Origin: Brockia lithotrophica | GTDB taxonomy: Bacteria; Bacillota; Bacilli; Thermicanales; DSM-22653 | Direction: 5' to 3' | Assembly (NCBI GenBank): GCA_003050565.1 | Contig: PEBW01000001.1 | Span: 248,001 to 312,000, forward strand | Length of the DNA stretch: 64,000 nt | Part shown: one piece after another, positions 1-8,496 of the stretch | Position numbering within the stretch: position 1 is the stretch's first letter | Layout of the letters: each line of letters opens with the position of its first letter | Notes under the pieces: generated by a model | What the model was told of the DNA's origin: nothing | Databases searched by the model: none | What the model saw: only the letters and a program-made list of their open reading frames with translations | Position numbers and translations under genes: made by a program

Positions 1-716
1 TGCTCGTTGAGGCGAGCGATGGCGTCCGTGAGCTGGATTTCGCCTCCCCGCCCCGGAGGGAGTTCGTCGAGGATCGTAAATATTCGCGGCGTGAGGACGT
101 ACCGGCCCACGATCCCCAAATTCGAGGGAGCTTCGTCCGGTGCGGGTTTTTCCACGAGCCCCTCCACGGCGTAAAGCCCGGGAGAAATTTCCTTCCCGGC
201 GATCACCCCGTAGCGGTGGATTTCTTCGGGGGGGATCGGGCGAACGGCGAGGATCGAGGCGCGGTATCGCTCGTAGAGGTCAATGAGTTGGCGGAGTCCC
301 GGCTTTTTGGCGACGATGAGGTCGTCGCCGAGGAGTACCGCAAAGGGCTCGTCGCCGACGAACTTCCGCGCCGACCATACGGCGTGCCCCAAGCCCCGGG
401 GTTCCTTTTGCCGGATGTAGTGGATGTCCGCAAGTTCGGAAGACCGAAGGACCTCGCGAAGGAGATCCTCCTTACCCCGGGCCCGCAAGATCGCTTCGAG
501 TTCCAGGTTCCGGTCGAAGTGGTCTTCGATGGCCCGCTTCCCCTTCCCGGTGACGACGATGATGTCCTCGATGCCCGATGCAGCCGCCTCTTCGACGATG
601 TACTGAATCGTCGGCTTATCGACGATGGGGAGCATCTCCTTGGGCATGGCCTTCGTCGCCGGGAGAAAGCGCGTCCCCAGACCGGCTGCGGGAATAATCG
701 CCTTGCGCACCTTCAT
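1..716 (-). CDS. galU: UTP--glucose-1-phosphate uridylyltransferase (partial, C-terminus beyond window)
   Basis: Makes UDP-glucose from UTP and glucose-1-phosphate in the cytoplasm, for wall polymers and glycolipids. The ATG at 716 opens a frame whose first residues carry the nucleotidyltransferase signature [20 protein letters not shown], followed by a GalU-like [14 protein letters not shown] stretch. About 238 residues are visible with no stop, so roughly the last 50-60 residues of a typical 290-300 residue GalU lie outside the window. The start codon overlaps the fabZ stop (TGATG), which suggests translational coupling. Phosphoglucomutase (pgcA), the preceding step, is also in this window. 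The family call is firm; the glucose-1-phosphate specificity is inferred from similarity. Confidence 0.93.
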   Translation of the reverse strand, partial: MKVRKAIIPAAGLGTRFLPATKAMPKEMLPIVDKPTIQYIVEEAAASGIEDIIVVTGKGKRAIEDHFDRNLELEAILRARGKEDLLREVLRSSELADIHYIRQKEPRGLGHAVWSARKFVGDEPFAVLLGDDLIVAKKPGLRQLIDLYERYRASILAVRPIPPEEIHRYGVIAGKEISPGLYAVEGLVEKPAPDEAPSNLGIVGRYVLTPRIFTILDELPPGRGGEIQLTDAIARLNE

Positions 717-1174
717 CAAGTTTCCACCCCCCCGGAAGTTCGAACCTCTCGGGGGACGAGGCCGAAGGAAAGTTCGCCTTCTGCGGCCACCTCGCCCTCG
801 ACGCTCGCTTTCCCGTAGCCCTTTCCGGCTCTGCCGCGTTGCCAGAGAAGTTCGACTTCCAGGTGCAGGACGTCGCCGGGAATCACGGGCCGACGAAAAC
901 GAAAGCGATCTATCCCCCCGAACATCGCGAGCAAGTTCCGATCCCTTTGGCTTTCGAGGACGAGGAGCGCGCCTACCTGCGCGAGGGCTTCGACGACGAG
1001 CACACCCGGGTACACGGGGTAGCCGGGGAAGTGCCCGGAGAGAACCGGATCGCTCATGGAAACCGCTTTGATCCCCACGGCACGCCGCCCGGGGACCAAT
1101 TCGAGAATTCGATCCACGAGGAGAAACGGCGGGCGATGGGGCAAAATCTCCGTGATCCACGAGACATCCCGCAC
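716..1174 (-). CDS. fabZ: 3-hydroxyacyl-[acyl-carrier-protein] dehydratase FabZ
   Basis: Dehydrates 3-hydroxyacyl-ACP in the elongation cycle of type II fatty acid synthesis. The protein has the FabZ opening [16 protein letters not shown], the hot-dog helix motif [20 protein letters not shown] with the catalytic His (in GHFP) and Glu (in VEALAQ), then a [16 protein letters not shown] segment. I chose the GTG at 1174 (152 residues) because an AGGAAG ribosome site lies 10 bases upstream and the length fits the family. An ATG at 1201 in the same frame would add nine residues but has a poor ribosome site. It lies next to flhP, as ywpB/fabZ does in B. subtilis. Confidence 0.93.
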   Translation of the reverse strand: MRDVSWITEILPHRPPFLLVDRILELVPGRRAVGIKAVSMSDPVLSGHFPGYPVYPGVLVVEALAQVGALLVLESQRDRNLLAMFGGIDRFRFRRPVIPGDVLHLEVELLWQRGRAGKGYGKASVEGEVAAEGELSFGLVPREVRTSGGVET

Positions 1175-1247
1175 GCGGCATCGACTTCCTTTCCGGGCCA
1201 TATGAAATCCGAAAATCCGACGGGCGACTTTCTTCCCGGTGTACGCC

Positions 1248-1478
1248 TTAGAGCGACGTGAGGAAGCGAAAGAGGTGCCTCCAGGTATTGCCGGAGAAGA
1301 AATCGAGAACGGGGCCATTCCCGAAGACGACATATCCGAGGAACGCTCCGCCGAAGAAGGCGAGCCCCCAGACGAGGAGGACGATGAGTACCCCGACCCA
1401 CACCCCACGGATCTGCCTTCGGCGGGATTGCCCTGGCGAGGGCGTGCGCGGCGGAGGACCCGACGTCGTCTGTGGCAT
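1248..1478 (-). CDS. Small single-pass membrane protein, EpuA family (annotated in databases as RNA polymerase subunit beta-like)
   Basis: A 76-residue protein with a Pro/Arg-rich cytoplasmic tail (residues 1-25), one hydrophobic helix (about 27-50) and a C-terminal segment with the pattern GYVVFGNGPVLDFF followed by TWRHLFRFL. This matches the small EpuA-type family that often sits between flhP and fabZ in Bacillales. Members are often misnamed as RNA polymerase beta subunits; the true function is unknown to me. The ATG at 1478 has the ribosome site GGAGG five to seven bases upstream and lies five bases after the flhP stop, so it is probably co-transcribed. Confidence 0.75.
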   Translation of the reverse strand: MPQTTSGPPPRTPSPGQSRRRQIRGVWVGVLIVLLVWGLAFFGGAFLGYVVFGNGPVLDFFSGNTWRHLFRFLTSL

Positions 1479-1483
1479 CGCAT

Positions 1484-2245
1484 CTACCTCCGGATGAGTT
1501 CGGCGGCCATCCCCGCAAAGGTGTCCGCTGCGCTCAGCGCCCGAGCCGTCAGGGAAAGGTAGCGCGCCGCGGGGAGCGTTCGGGCGAGAACTTCCGCGTC
1601 GCCGGGAACTCGACGAACCCCCTGGCGGACGATTGTGGGTAGCGAAAACTCGGCAATCCCCGCAGGGGCGAAGTAAAGACCGTCCCCCATCGGGCGCAGG
1701 GCTTCGGGATTGGCAAGACGTCCCGCGGAAAGGCGCGCCAGAAAACGTTCCCCGGTCCCCTCACGCACGAAGACCCTGCCTTCGGCGTCCACGCGAAATG
1801 CCGCGCCGGAGGGAAGGACGAGCGGTCCACCGCCGTCCGCGAGCAAGGCGTACCGCCCCACCATCAGGCGATCGCCGTCCGGGCCGGGAACGCGCGTCAA
1901 GGAAAGGCTGCGGGCGTACACCACTTCCCCGCCGTCCAACGCCCGGAGGGCAAACCACCCGCCGTCTTCGGCAAAGAGGTCGGTGGCACTCCCGGTTTCC
2001 ACGGAGATCCCCCGGTCATCCCCAAGCGGTGTTGCGGCCAAGCGGATCCCCGTACCCAGGTACACGCCGCGCGGGTCGCTTTCCGGGGGCAAGAGGGTAA
2101 ACCGGAGTCCGGGGTTCTCCTCGAGGACCGCTTCCCGCGGCAGCGCCCCGGGGGTATCGAGGTTGGCGACGCGGTGCGCGAGAACGTCGAGCTGGCGAAG
2201 GCCGGCAACCAGACCTTGAACGGAAAGGGAGAAGCTTCGTTCCAC
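1484..2245 (-). CDS. flhP: Flagellar rod/hook-basal-body protein, FlgG family (FlhP)
   Basis: Probable distal rod component of the flagellar basal body. The N-terminus (SLSVQGLVAGLRQLDVLAHRVANLDTPG) carries the rod-protein consensus with the ANLDTPG turn, and the C-terminus has the amphipathic pattern seen in FlgG-type proteins. It is 253 residues, like FlhP of B. subtilis. The start is GTG at 2245 with an AAGGGGG ribosome site. It sits directly downstream of flhO, and the pair next to mbl reproduces the B. subtilis mbl-flhO-flhP order. It shows the lineage encodes flagella, although no other flagellar genes fall in the window. Confidence 0.85.
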   Translation of the reverse strand: MERSFSLSVQGLVAGLRQLDVLAHRVANLDTPGALPREAVLEENPGLRFTLLPPESDPRGVYLGTGIRLAATPLGDDRGISVETGSATDLFAEDGGWFALRALDGGEVVYARSLSLTRVPGPDGDRLMVGRYALLADGGGPLVLPSGAAFRVDAEGRVFVREGTGERFLARLSAGRLANPEALRPMGDGLYFAPAGIAEFSLPTIVRQGVRRVPGDAEVLARTLPAARYLSLTARALSAADTFAGMAAELIRR

Positions 2246-2309
2246 AGGCAGAGGCCCCCTTCTCCTTTTCTATCCAAACCAAGGGATTCCTTCCAGCCGA
2301 AGGTTCGGG

Positions 2310-3101
2310 TTACCAGCGTCCGGCGGCGTCGGAAAGCCGTTGTAGGGCTTCGTACGCAGACGCGAGGCTTCGGCCGCTGAATTCGGCAAACCGAAGGTTC
2401 GCCACGAGGGCCGGGAGCTCGCGCCCGAGGTCGACGTTAGAACCTTCGTACGCGCCGTTCCGTACAGCAACTCCTTCGGGGGGAAGCAACGGCCCCTGAA
2501 CGGCTACGCCCGTCAGGCGAAACACGCCATCTCCGACGCGGGTAAGGTCCGCAAGGGGCACCAAAGAGGCACCACCCAAAGACACCACACCGAGGCGTAC
2601 GACCCTGCCGGAGACGTCGAGAACTCCATCCGGCCCAACGGTGAACGGCTGCCCGCCGAGGTAGATGGGATTGCCGGCGTCGTCCGCAACTCGAAATCCG
2701 CCCGGGCCGTAGAGGAATCCGTCGTCGCCCGGGACGAAGCGCCCGTCCCGCGTGGCGTAGAAGTTGCCCGCGGGATCCACGAGGACGAAAAAGGGAAGTG
2801 CGCCGGCGGGACGTACCGCTTCGCCCACGAACGCGAAATCCAGGGGACGGCCCGTTTCTACGAGCGGTCCGGGCGTAAAACGCGTGTGCGTGCCCGCCAC
2901 GTACGCCGAAAGCACGCCTTCGCCGAGCGGACGACGGATCCGATGGATTTCTTCGAAGAGAACGGCCGAAAAACCGCGCACGAGGGGATCCTCCGCACGG
3001 TATCCGGGAGTGTCGGCGTTTACGAGGTTGTGCGTGAGGATCTCGCCTCTCCGCATCCCGAGTAGGAAACCCGCCGATGCGGCGTCTGCACCCCTGAGCA
3101 C
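2310..3101 (-). CDS. flhO: Flagellar basal-body rod protein, FlgF/FlgG family (FlhO)
   Basis: Second rod-type protein of 263 residues. Residues near 18-36 read GMRRGEILTHNLVNADTPGY, the conserved rod N-terminal motif, and the C-terminal region has the SNVDLGRELPALV pattern used for helical packing in FlgF/FlgG. The middle contains FYATRDGRFVPGDDGFL, the usual beta-rich insertion (TRDGxF). The start GTG at 3101 follows a G-rich ribosome site, 14 bases after the mbl stop. FlhO and FlhP probably form the distal rod; which one is outer cannot be read from the sequence. Confidence 0.86.
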   Translation of the reverse strand: MLRGADAASAGFLLGMRRGEILTHNLVNADTPGYRAEDPLVRGFSAVLFEEIHRIRRPLGEGVLSAYVAGTHTRFTPGPLVETGRPLDFAFVGEAVRPAGALPFFVLVDPAGNFYATRDGRFVPGDDGFLYGPGGFRVADDAGNPIYLGGQPFTVGPDGVLDVSGRVVRLGVVSLGGASLVPLADLTRVGDGVFRLTGVAVQGPLLPPEGVAVRNGAYEGSNVDLGRELPALVANLRFAEFSGRSLASAYEALQRLSDAAGRW

Positions 3102-3115
3102 GTCCTTACCCCCCT

Positions 3116-4117
3116 CTACCGATCGCCGCGCGGCCGCATGAGCTTGTCCATCTGCTCGAGGAGCACGCCCGTACCGCGGGCGACGGCGGTCATGGGATCC
3201 TCGGCGATGAACACGGGAACCTTGAGCTCCTCCGCGAGAAGCCGATCCATCCCCGCGATCAGAGCACCCCCTCCTGTGAGCAAGATCCCCCTGTCGATGA
3301 TGTCCGCGGCGAGTTCCGGCGGCGTTCGCTCGAGGACCGAACGCGCCGTCGCGACGATCTCCTCCGCGACCTCCCGCAAGACGATGCGTACTTCCTCGGA
3401 GGTGATCGTCACCGTCTGCGGTAAGCCCGTGACCATATGCCTTCCGCGCACCTCGAGCGAGGCATTGCGCGCGCCGGGGTACACCTCGCCGATCTCGATC
3501 TTGATCGTCTCCGCCGTGCGCTCTCCCACGAGCAACCGATGTTTGCTCCGCAAGTACTGCATGATCGACGTGTCGAACTTATCCCCCGCGACGTTGATCG
3601 ACGCCGCGGCGACGATGTCCCCCATGGAAAACACCGCCACGTCCGTGGTACCGCCGCCGATGTCGATCACCATGTTCCCCGAAGGCTGAAAGATGTCCAG
3701 ACCCGCCCCGATCGCGGCTACCTTGGGCTCTTGCTCGATCCACACCTCGCGCGCTCCCGTCCGCTCGATCGTCTCGCGAATTGCCTTCTGTTCCACGGGG
3801 GTGATGTTCGTCGGCGCGCAGACCAAAACGCGCGGGCGGCGAAAAAACCCGCGCAAACCCACGCGCTCCAAAAACGTGGCCAGCATCTTTTCCGTAACCT
3901 CGAAGTCGGCGATCACCCCGTCGCGCAAAGGGCGCACGGCGACGATGTTCCCCGGGGTTCGCCCGACCATGCGATAGGCGTCCCTTCCTACGGCTAGAAC
4001 CTCTCCGCTTTCCGAAAGGGCGACTACCGACGGTTCGTCGAGGACGATTCCTTTCCCACGCTGGTAGATGAGGACGTTGGCCGTGCCCAAATCGATGCCG
4101 ATGTCCCGCGTAATCAC
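3116..4117 (-). CDS. mbl: Rod shape-determining actin homologue Mbl/MreB
   Basis: Membrane-associated actin-like ATPase that organises lateral wall synthesis. The 333 residues show the phosphate-1 loop DIGIDLGTANVL, the phosphate-2 region VIDIGGGTTDVAVFS and the adenosine loop GILLTGGGALIAGMD. The GTG at 4117 has GGGGAGG nine bases upstream. I call it Mbl rather than MreB from position: it lies between spoIIID and flhO as in B. subtilis, and no mreC or mreD is adjacent. The paralogue assignment rests on synteny. Confidence 0.92.
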   Translation of the reverse strand: MITRDIGIDLGTANVLIYQRGKGIVLDEPSVVALSESGEVLAVGRDAYRMVGRTPGNIVAVRPLRDGVIADFEVTEKMLATFLERVGLRGFFRRPRVLVCAPTNITPVEQKAIRETIERTGAREVWIEQEPKVAAIGAGLDIFQPSGNMVIDIGGGTTDVAVFSMGDIVAAASINVAGDKFDTSIMQYLRSKHRLLVGERTAETIKIEIGEVYPGARNASLEVRGRHMVTGLPQTVTITSEEVRIVLREVAEEIVATARSVLERTPPELAADIIDRGILLTGGGALIAGMDRLLAEELKVPVFIAEDPMTAVARGTGVLLEQMDKLMRPRGDR

Positions 4118-4171
4118 GCGCGGCGGCCTCCCCTATGCGCGCATTCCGTGGAAGGTGCGCACATCCTCCCC

Positions 4172-4188
4172 AGTATACGATCAGTATA
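4172..4188 (-). promoter_or_regulatory. Possible -10 elements upstream of mbl
   Basis: Two TATACT hexamers lie on the minus strand at 4183-4188 and 4172-4177, 55-70 bases before the mbl start. A TTCTTG sequence lies further upstream. The -10 match is good, but no -35 with ideal spacing is obvious, so this is only a likely promoter region in the spoIIID-mbl gap. Confidence 0.35.
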
Positions 4189-4222
4189 GCGCAAGAAGAA
4201 AAAAAAGAAAAACCGGGGTCGC

Positions 4223-4516
4223 CTACCGCGAATCCTCTTGGACTTCCCCGCAGGCTTCCCCGAGAACGCGTTCGCGTTTATACTTCCTCCGCGTCGCCTC
4301 TCCGCCCCGGAGGTGCCGGATCTGTTTGTGGTACTCGAGAATTTCCCGGACTTCCTTCCACAGCTCGGGGTGGATTTCCGGCAGGCGTTCGGTGAGGTCC
4401 TTGTGTACGGTACTCTTGGAAATGTCAAAGTCCTTGGCGATCGCCCGCACGGTCTTCCGTGTCTCGATGAGGTGCTGGGCGATCTTTAGCGTGCGTTCAC
4501 GGATGTAATCGTGCAA
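4223..4516 (-). CDS. spoIIID: Sporulation transcription factor SpoIIID
   Basis: Small DNA-binding regulator of the mother cell during sporulation that modulates sigma-E and sigma-K promoters. It has 97 residues. The start (HDYIRERTLKIAQHLIETRK), the helix-turn-helix KTVRAIAKDFDISKSTVHKD and the DNA-contacting basic tail IRHLRGGEATRRKYK all match SpoIIID closely. I chose TTG at 4516 because it gives the family N-terminus and has GGGAGG eight bases upstream; the open frame extends further but without homology. It is upstream of mbl as in Bacillus. Confidence 0.95.
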   Translation of the reverse strand: MHDYIRERTLKIAQHLIETRKTVRAIAKDFDISKSTVHKDLTERLPEIHPELWKEVREILEYHKQIRHLRGGEATRRKYKRERVLGEACGEVQEDSR

Positions 4517-4611
4517 ACCCCTCGCCTCCCTCGCCCCTCGGACCCCGCGAGTTGCTACAGTATACGGGACCCGCAAAACGCGTAGACCTCCGCTCTCCGA
4601 AGGTACAAGGG

Positions 4612-5376
4612 TCACGAGCGGGGAAGCGGGGGCAGAAGGACTGCGGGGTTTTCCGGACGATCGCCCTTTCGCACTTCAAAGTGCAGGTGTACACCCGCGT
4701 CCTTATCGAACGCCGCGGTTCCCGCCGTGCCGATCGCCGTGCCACGTTCCACGGCGTCGCCGGCCTTGACCTTGACCTCCGCAAGGCTCTCGTAAACCGT
4801 CGTACGCCCGTCCTCGTGGGCGATCCACACGACGTAGCCGACGAGCGGGTCGCGCTCGGCGCGGACGACCTTCCCGGGGGCCGCCGCGAGCACGGCAAAA
4901 GGCTTTCCGTCCTTGCGCGCCAAATCGATTCCGCGGTTCGGGTAGTAGCTTCCCGCGAAGGAGACGAGGGCCTTGGCGCGATCGGCGTCGCTCAGGTGCT
5001 CGTCGTCGTAGTAGGGCCGAACGACCACGATGTCCTCATCGGCGGACACCGGCCAAGCGTACGCTCCCGCCTCCTCTGTCGTGGGCACCGCGGGGGGCTC
5101 GTCGGAAGACAGTCCCTGCGTCTCGTGTACAGGCTGAGGGGATTCCGCCGACTGCGGGACGAAGGCCTGTTTCCCCGTCCAGAACACGAGGCTCAAGAGG
5201 AGGGCCGCGGCTCCCAGGTATACGGCCGGGAAGAACCACTTCTGCGCAGGCAGGCTGCGAAAGGTTCGGGCAATGCGTGCAAACACGCGGTCTTCACGTC
5301 CCTCTCCTCCTGCGGCGCGGGAGGCCGACGAACCTTGTCCGACTTCCTGCGTCTCGCGTGCGTGTTCCTTGTCCAC
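4612..5376 (-). CDS. spoIIQ: Stage II sporulation protein Q, LytM/M23 domain
   Basis: Forespore membrane protein that with SpoIIIAH forms the engulfment channel. The 254 residues comprise a cytoplasmic N-terminus (1-50), one membrane helix (about 50-68), a linker and a C-terminal LytM domain ending in HLHFEVRKG. In the first zinc-binding motif, where active M23 enzymes have HxGxD, this protein reads NRGID: the His ligand is replaced by Asn, while the later HLH is kept. Loss of that ligand is also the case in B. subtilis SpoIIQ, so a structural rather than hydrolytic role is likely. It sits between spoIIID and spoIID. The GTG start at 5376 follows GAGGTG. Confidence 0.88.
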   Translation of the reverse strand: MDKEHARETQEVGQGSSASRAAGGEGREDRVFARIARTFRSLPAQKWFFPAVYLGAAALLLSLVFWTGKQAFVPQSAESPQPVHETQGLSSDEPPAVPTTEEAGAYAWPVSADEDIVVVRPYYDDEHLSDADRAKALVSFAGSYYPNRGIDLARKDGKPFAVLAAAPGKVVRAERDPLVGYVVWIAHEDGRTTVYESLAEVKVKAGDAVERGTAIGTAGTAAFDKDAGVHLHFEVRKGDRPENPAVLLPPLPRS

Positions 5377-5474
5377 GGAGCATCACCTCACACCCCATCT
5401 TGGACAAGGAACAAGAGATTTAAACCTCCTCCGAACTTTTCTCCCGTTCCCGAGACAAACGTCACCTCGGATCT

Positions 5475-6521
5475 TCACGGGGTGCGGGGAGATTCCCGGG
5501 TTGCCACCGAACCGGAAGAGCCGATGCGGGCGAGCGCCGTAGCCGGATAGTAGTACGCGAGAATCGCCTCGTAGGTCTTTCCCCCGCGGGCGAGACGTTC
5601 CGCCCCCCACTGGCTCATCCCTACGCCGTGCCCTTGGCCGTACGTGTCCACGACGACGGCATCGCCTTCGACGCGCAGCCGAAAGGTCGCCGAAGGCAGG
5701 CCGAGCCGGCGGCTCACCTCCTTTCCGTTCCACTCGCGGGAGCCGATGCGTATGCGCTTCACCTGTTTGCCTGCCGTCTCTTCGAGGATCGCGACCTGCG
5801 CGAGCTCGTCCGCGGAAACCTCGAGCTTCTTCGCCGCTTCTGGCCGGGGAAACCGGAAGACCTTGTGGTAGGTCGGCGCCTCCCGATCCCAAGGGGAAGG
5901 GACGCTGCGCAGGTAGGGTCGGTCGCCGCCAAACACGTCTCGGGCGTCGTCCGTCTGGCCGTTGCTCACGGCGAAGTACAAAGTTTCGGCGGGAGCGCCG
6001 TTGTACGTGAGGATTTCCCCCTCGGTAGCGCGCACGGCAGCCCATACCTTTTCGTCGTACGTGGGGTACGCCTCCCCCCACTTTCCCCTGCGGACGGTCT
6101 CGTCGTGATAGACCTGGTCCCAGTCGTCGTCCCGCAGGGCAGACTTCGCCGCCGCCGTCCCCGCAAGCCCCAGGCGGTACACGGCGTACGTGCGGGCGGC
6201 GACCGCCTGCGCCTTGAGCGCTTCCGGCGAAAAGCTCGCGGGCATTTCCCCGGCGACGACGCCGGCGACGTAGGTTTCCAGGGCCACCTCCTCTACGCGC
6301 TTACTCTGGGTGCGAAAGACGGACACGACCAGGTCTGGACGTGCGTGTACGTCCGCTGAGGCCGCGGGGGAAAGGTACACCACCGCGCGCTCCCCGTCCG
6401 AGGGAGAGGAAACGCGAAACACGTAGGCCCCTAGTCCGGCGCTCCCCGCGGCAAAGAGCGATGCGGCACCGACGAAGAGCCACCTTCGAATTTCCGCATC
6501 CCCGCGCTCGTGCTGCCGCAT
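5475..6521 (-). CDS. spoIID: Stage II sporulation protein D, peptidoglycan lytic transglycosylase
   Basis: Acts with SpoIIP and SpoIIM to degrade septal peptidoglycan during engulfment. The protein (348 residues) has an N-terminal membrane helix, then VAGVVAGEMPASFSPEALKA with the catalytic Glu in GEMP, AVAARTYAVY, and a C-terminal GQGHGVGMSQWGAERLARGG motif typical of SpoIID/LytB domains. The ATG at 6521 is preceded by GGGGAGGTG and is preferred over an ATG nine codons upstream. It lies between spoIIQ and murA, the conserved order in Bacillales. Confidence 0.93.
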   Translation of the reverse strand: MRQHERGDAEIRRWLFVGAASLFAAGSAGLGAYVFRVSSPSDGERAVVYLSPAASADVHARPDLVVSVFRTQSKRVEEVALETYVAGVVAGEMPASFSPEALKAQAVAARTYAVYRLGLAGTAAAKSALRDDDWDQVYHDETVRRGKWGEAYPTYDEKVWAAVRATEGEILTYNGAPAETLYFAVSNGQTDDARDVFGGDRPYLRSVPSPWDREAPTYHKVFRFPRPEAAKKLEVSADELAQVAILEETAGKQVKRIRIGSREWNGKEVSRRLGLPSATFRLRVEGDAVVVDTYGQGHGVGMSQWGAERLARGGKTYEAILAYYYPATALARIGSSGSVATRESPRTP

Positions 6522-6587
6522 CCGTCCACCTCCCCGTACCAACTCCATACCGGAAACCTACGCAGGAGAAGGCGTTCTTAGAAGAAC

Positions 6588-6622
6588 AAAAAACGGCCGC
6601 TCCGAACTTCCGGATCCGGCCG
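6588..6622 (-). terminator. Rho-independent terminator after murA
   Basis: On the minus strand a stem formed by CGGCCG and its complement, with an inner TCCG/CGGA helix, is followed by TTTTTT. It lies about 90 bases past the murA stop and separates murA from spoIID. Confidence 0.7.
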
Positions 6623-6709
6623 CAAAAAGCCAACCTCTGTTGCCGCAAAATGATCGGTCTGCCTAAAGCGGAAAATGCAGTTGACTGGTCTGTGCGTTGC
6701 GGGGCGGTA

Positions 6710-8041
6710 CTACGTACCCCGGCCGACGGTTTCTCCGGGGGCGAGGAACCGCGGCAAAAAGAGCGGTGACGGATCGGAGGCGGGTACGCCGTCCTCTACG
6801 CGCTCGATCTTGGCCCCGATGCTCCGCAGCTTTTCCTCGAGCTGCTCGTAGCCGCGCTCGATATGAACGATCTCCAGTACCTCCGTGATGCCGCGGGCGG
6901 CGAGGCCGGCGAGAACGAGCGCGGCTCCCGCGCGCAGGTCTGTGGCCCGTACGCGGGCTCCGACGAGGGAATTCCCCTCGACCACGGCCGTTCGGCCTTC
7001 TACGCGGATGCGCGCGCCCATTTTCGCGAGCTCGGCGGCGTGGAGAAAGCGGTTTTCGAAAACGGTCTCCGTGACGACGCTCGTGCCCGGAACGGTGGCG
7101 AGCAGGGCGAGAAACTGGGGCTGCATATCCGTGGGAAATCCCGGGTACGGCTGGGTCTTCACGTCTACCGGTTTGGGAGACCGTGTGGCGACGATGCGGA
7201 TCCCCTCTTCGTCCTCCTCGAGGTAGTGCCCCATCTCGCGCAGCTTCGCGATCACGGGAACGAGATGCTCGGCGATCGCGCCCTCCACGTACCCCTCCCC
7301 GCCCGTCAAGGCAAAGGCGACGAGGTAGGTCCCCGCTTCGATGCGGTCAGGAATGGGCAAGTACGAGGTTCCGGAGAGCCGAGGTACGCCCTCTACGCGT
7401 ATCGTACCCGTTCCGGCTCCGCGAATGCGCGCCCCCATGGCGTTTAAAAAGTTCGCGAGGTCCACGATCTCCGGTTCCTGCGCGGCGTTTTCGATCACCG
7501 TCTCCCCGTGGGCGAGCGTCGCCGCCATGAGCACGTTTTCCGTAGCCCCGACGCTCGGGAAGTCGAAGTAAATCGTCGTCCCCAGGAGGCGAGAAGCGCG
7601 GGCGGTCACAACGCCCTGTTCCAACCGGACTTCCGCCCCGAGAGCTTGAAACCCCTTGAGGTGCTGATCGATAGGGCGGCTCCCGATGTTGCAGCCGCCG
7701 GGTAAGGCGATACGTACCTCGCCCATCCGCGCGAGGAGTGGACCCATGACGAGCACGGAGGCGCGCATGCGCCCGACGAGCTCCGCCGGAGGCTCGGTGG
7801 AGTGGATGGCCCGGGCATCGAGGCGATGGGTCGTCCCGCGACGTTCGATGCGTACGCCGAGGGCTTCGAGGACGGCTTCCATCGTCGCCACGTCGCGCAG
7901 GTTGGGGATTTCCTCGATTCCCGTCGTCCCCTCCTCTGCGAGAAGCGCCGCTGCAAGAATGGGAAGAACCGCGTTTTTGGCCGTTCCTACGCGAATCGTC
8001 CCCGTGAGCGGAACCCCACCTTCGATGCGGTACAGGGCCAA
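6710..8041 (-). CDS. murA: UDP-N-acetylglucosamine 1-carboxyvinyltransferase MurA
   Basis: First committed step of peptidoglycan synthesis: transfers enolpyruvate from PEP to UDP-GlcNAc. The 443 residues contain the catalytic loop [16 protein letters not shown] with the nucleophile Cys117, so the protein should be fosfomycin-sensitive in principle. [14 protein letters not shown] at the N-terminus and the PTDMQPQ region near residue 300 support the EPSP-synthase fold. The TTG start at 8041 has GGAGGGG just upstream. It is followed by spoIID as in B. subtilis (murAA). Confidence 0.95.
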   Translation of the reverse strand: MALYRIEGGVPLTGTIRVGTAKNAVLPILAAALLAEEGTTGIEEIPNLRDVATMEAVLEALGVRIERRGTTHRLDARAIHSTEPPAELVGRMRASVLVMGPLLARMGEVRIALPGGCNIGSRPIDQHLKGFQALGAEVRLEQGVVTARASRLLGTTIYFDFPSVGATENVLMAATLAHGETVIENAAQEPEIVDLANFLNAMGARIRGAGTGTIRVEGVPRLSGTSYLPIPDRIEAGTYLVAFALTGGEGYVEGAIAEHLVPVIAKLREMGHYLEEDEEGIRIVATRSPKPVDVKTQPYPGFPTDMQPQFLALLATVPGTSVVTETVFENRFLHAAELAKMGARIRVEGRTAVVEGNSLVGARVRATDLRAGAALVLAGLAARGITEVLEIVHIERGYEQLEEKLRSIGAKIERVEDGVPASDPSPLFLPRFLAPGETVGRGT

Positions 8042-8125
8042 CGTCGTTCCCCTCCTGCCAGATCTCCTGCCGGGTGTACACCCGCGGCGGCGCTCATCCG
8101 CAGCGTCGGGTGAGTCCTCTCGCGG

Positions 8126-8368
8126 TCATCCGCCGAAGAGATGGCGCAAGTCCCACGACCAAACGAGGTACTGCGCAAAAAAACACGACAAAACCGCCGC
8201 AAGCGCCAGAGCAAGGAGCGCCCGAAGCGTGCGTGTGCGGCGGGAATGGGGGTCTTTCACGAAACTCTCCCACCGGACGGCGTCGACCGCCCAAAACGCG
8301 GCGACGACAAAGGCAAGGGCAGCGAGGATGTTCACGAGGGCAAAAACGCCGAGAAACCGCAAGTCCAC
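8126..8368 (-). CDS. YwzB-like small membrane protein (DUF1146)
   Basis: An 80-residue protein with two membrane helices (about 4-26 and 45-65), a VRWESFVKDPHSRRTRTLRALL loop and the C-terminal pattern FFAQYLVWSWDL. This matches the DUF1146/YwzB family that lies upstream of murA in Bacilli. Function is unknown. I chose GTG at 8368, seven bases after GGGGAGGG, over an in-frame GTG six codons earlier that overlaps a -10 element. Both neighbouring operons end before it, so it may be transcribed with murA. Confidence 0.72.
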   Translation of the reverse strand: MDLRFLGVFALVNILAALAFVVAAFWAVDAVRWESFVKDPHSRRTRTLRALLALALAAVLSCFFAQYLVWSWDLRHLFGG

Positions 8369-8388
8369 CGAAAGCCCTCCCCGCACTT

Positions 8389-8394
8389 ATTATA
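8389..8394 (-). promoter_or_regulatory. -10 element upstream of the DUF1146-murA pair
   Basis: A perfect TATAAT on the minus strand 21 bases before the chosen start; the -35 is not recognisable. Its position just after the nuo terminator fits a promoter for the next transcription unit. Confidence 0.45.
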
Positions 8395-8436
8395 CGGTTT
8401 CGCGCGGCGGGGGGAAACCGCCCTTTCGCCGCGCAC

Positions 8437-8472
8437 AAAAAAGCGAGGCGGCGGAACGCCTTCCGCCGCCTC
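8437..8472 (-). terminator. Strong rho-independent terminator of the nuo operon
   Basis: A perfect 12-bp stem (GAGGCGGCGGAA with its complement), a four-base loop and a GCTTTTTTG tail on the minus strand, 25 bases after the nuoN stop. Confidence 0.92.
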
Positions 8473-8496
8473 ACGGGAAAGCCGCGGCTCCGGAAC

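Noticed and set aside
5377-5474. Sigma-F promoter for spoIIQ
   Set aside because: A GTTTA -35-like element is present, but no acceptable -10 follows at the proper spacing.
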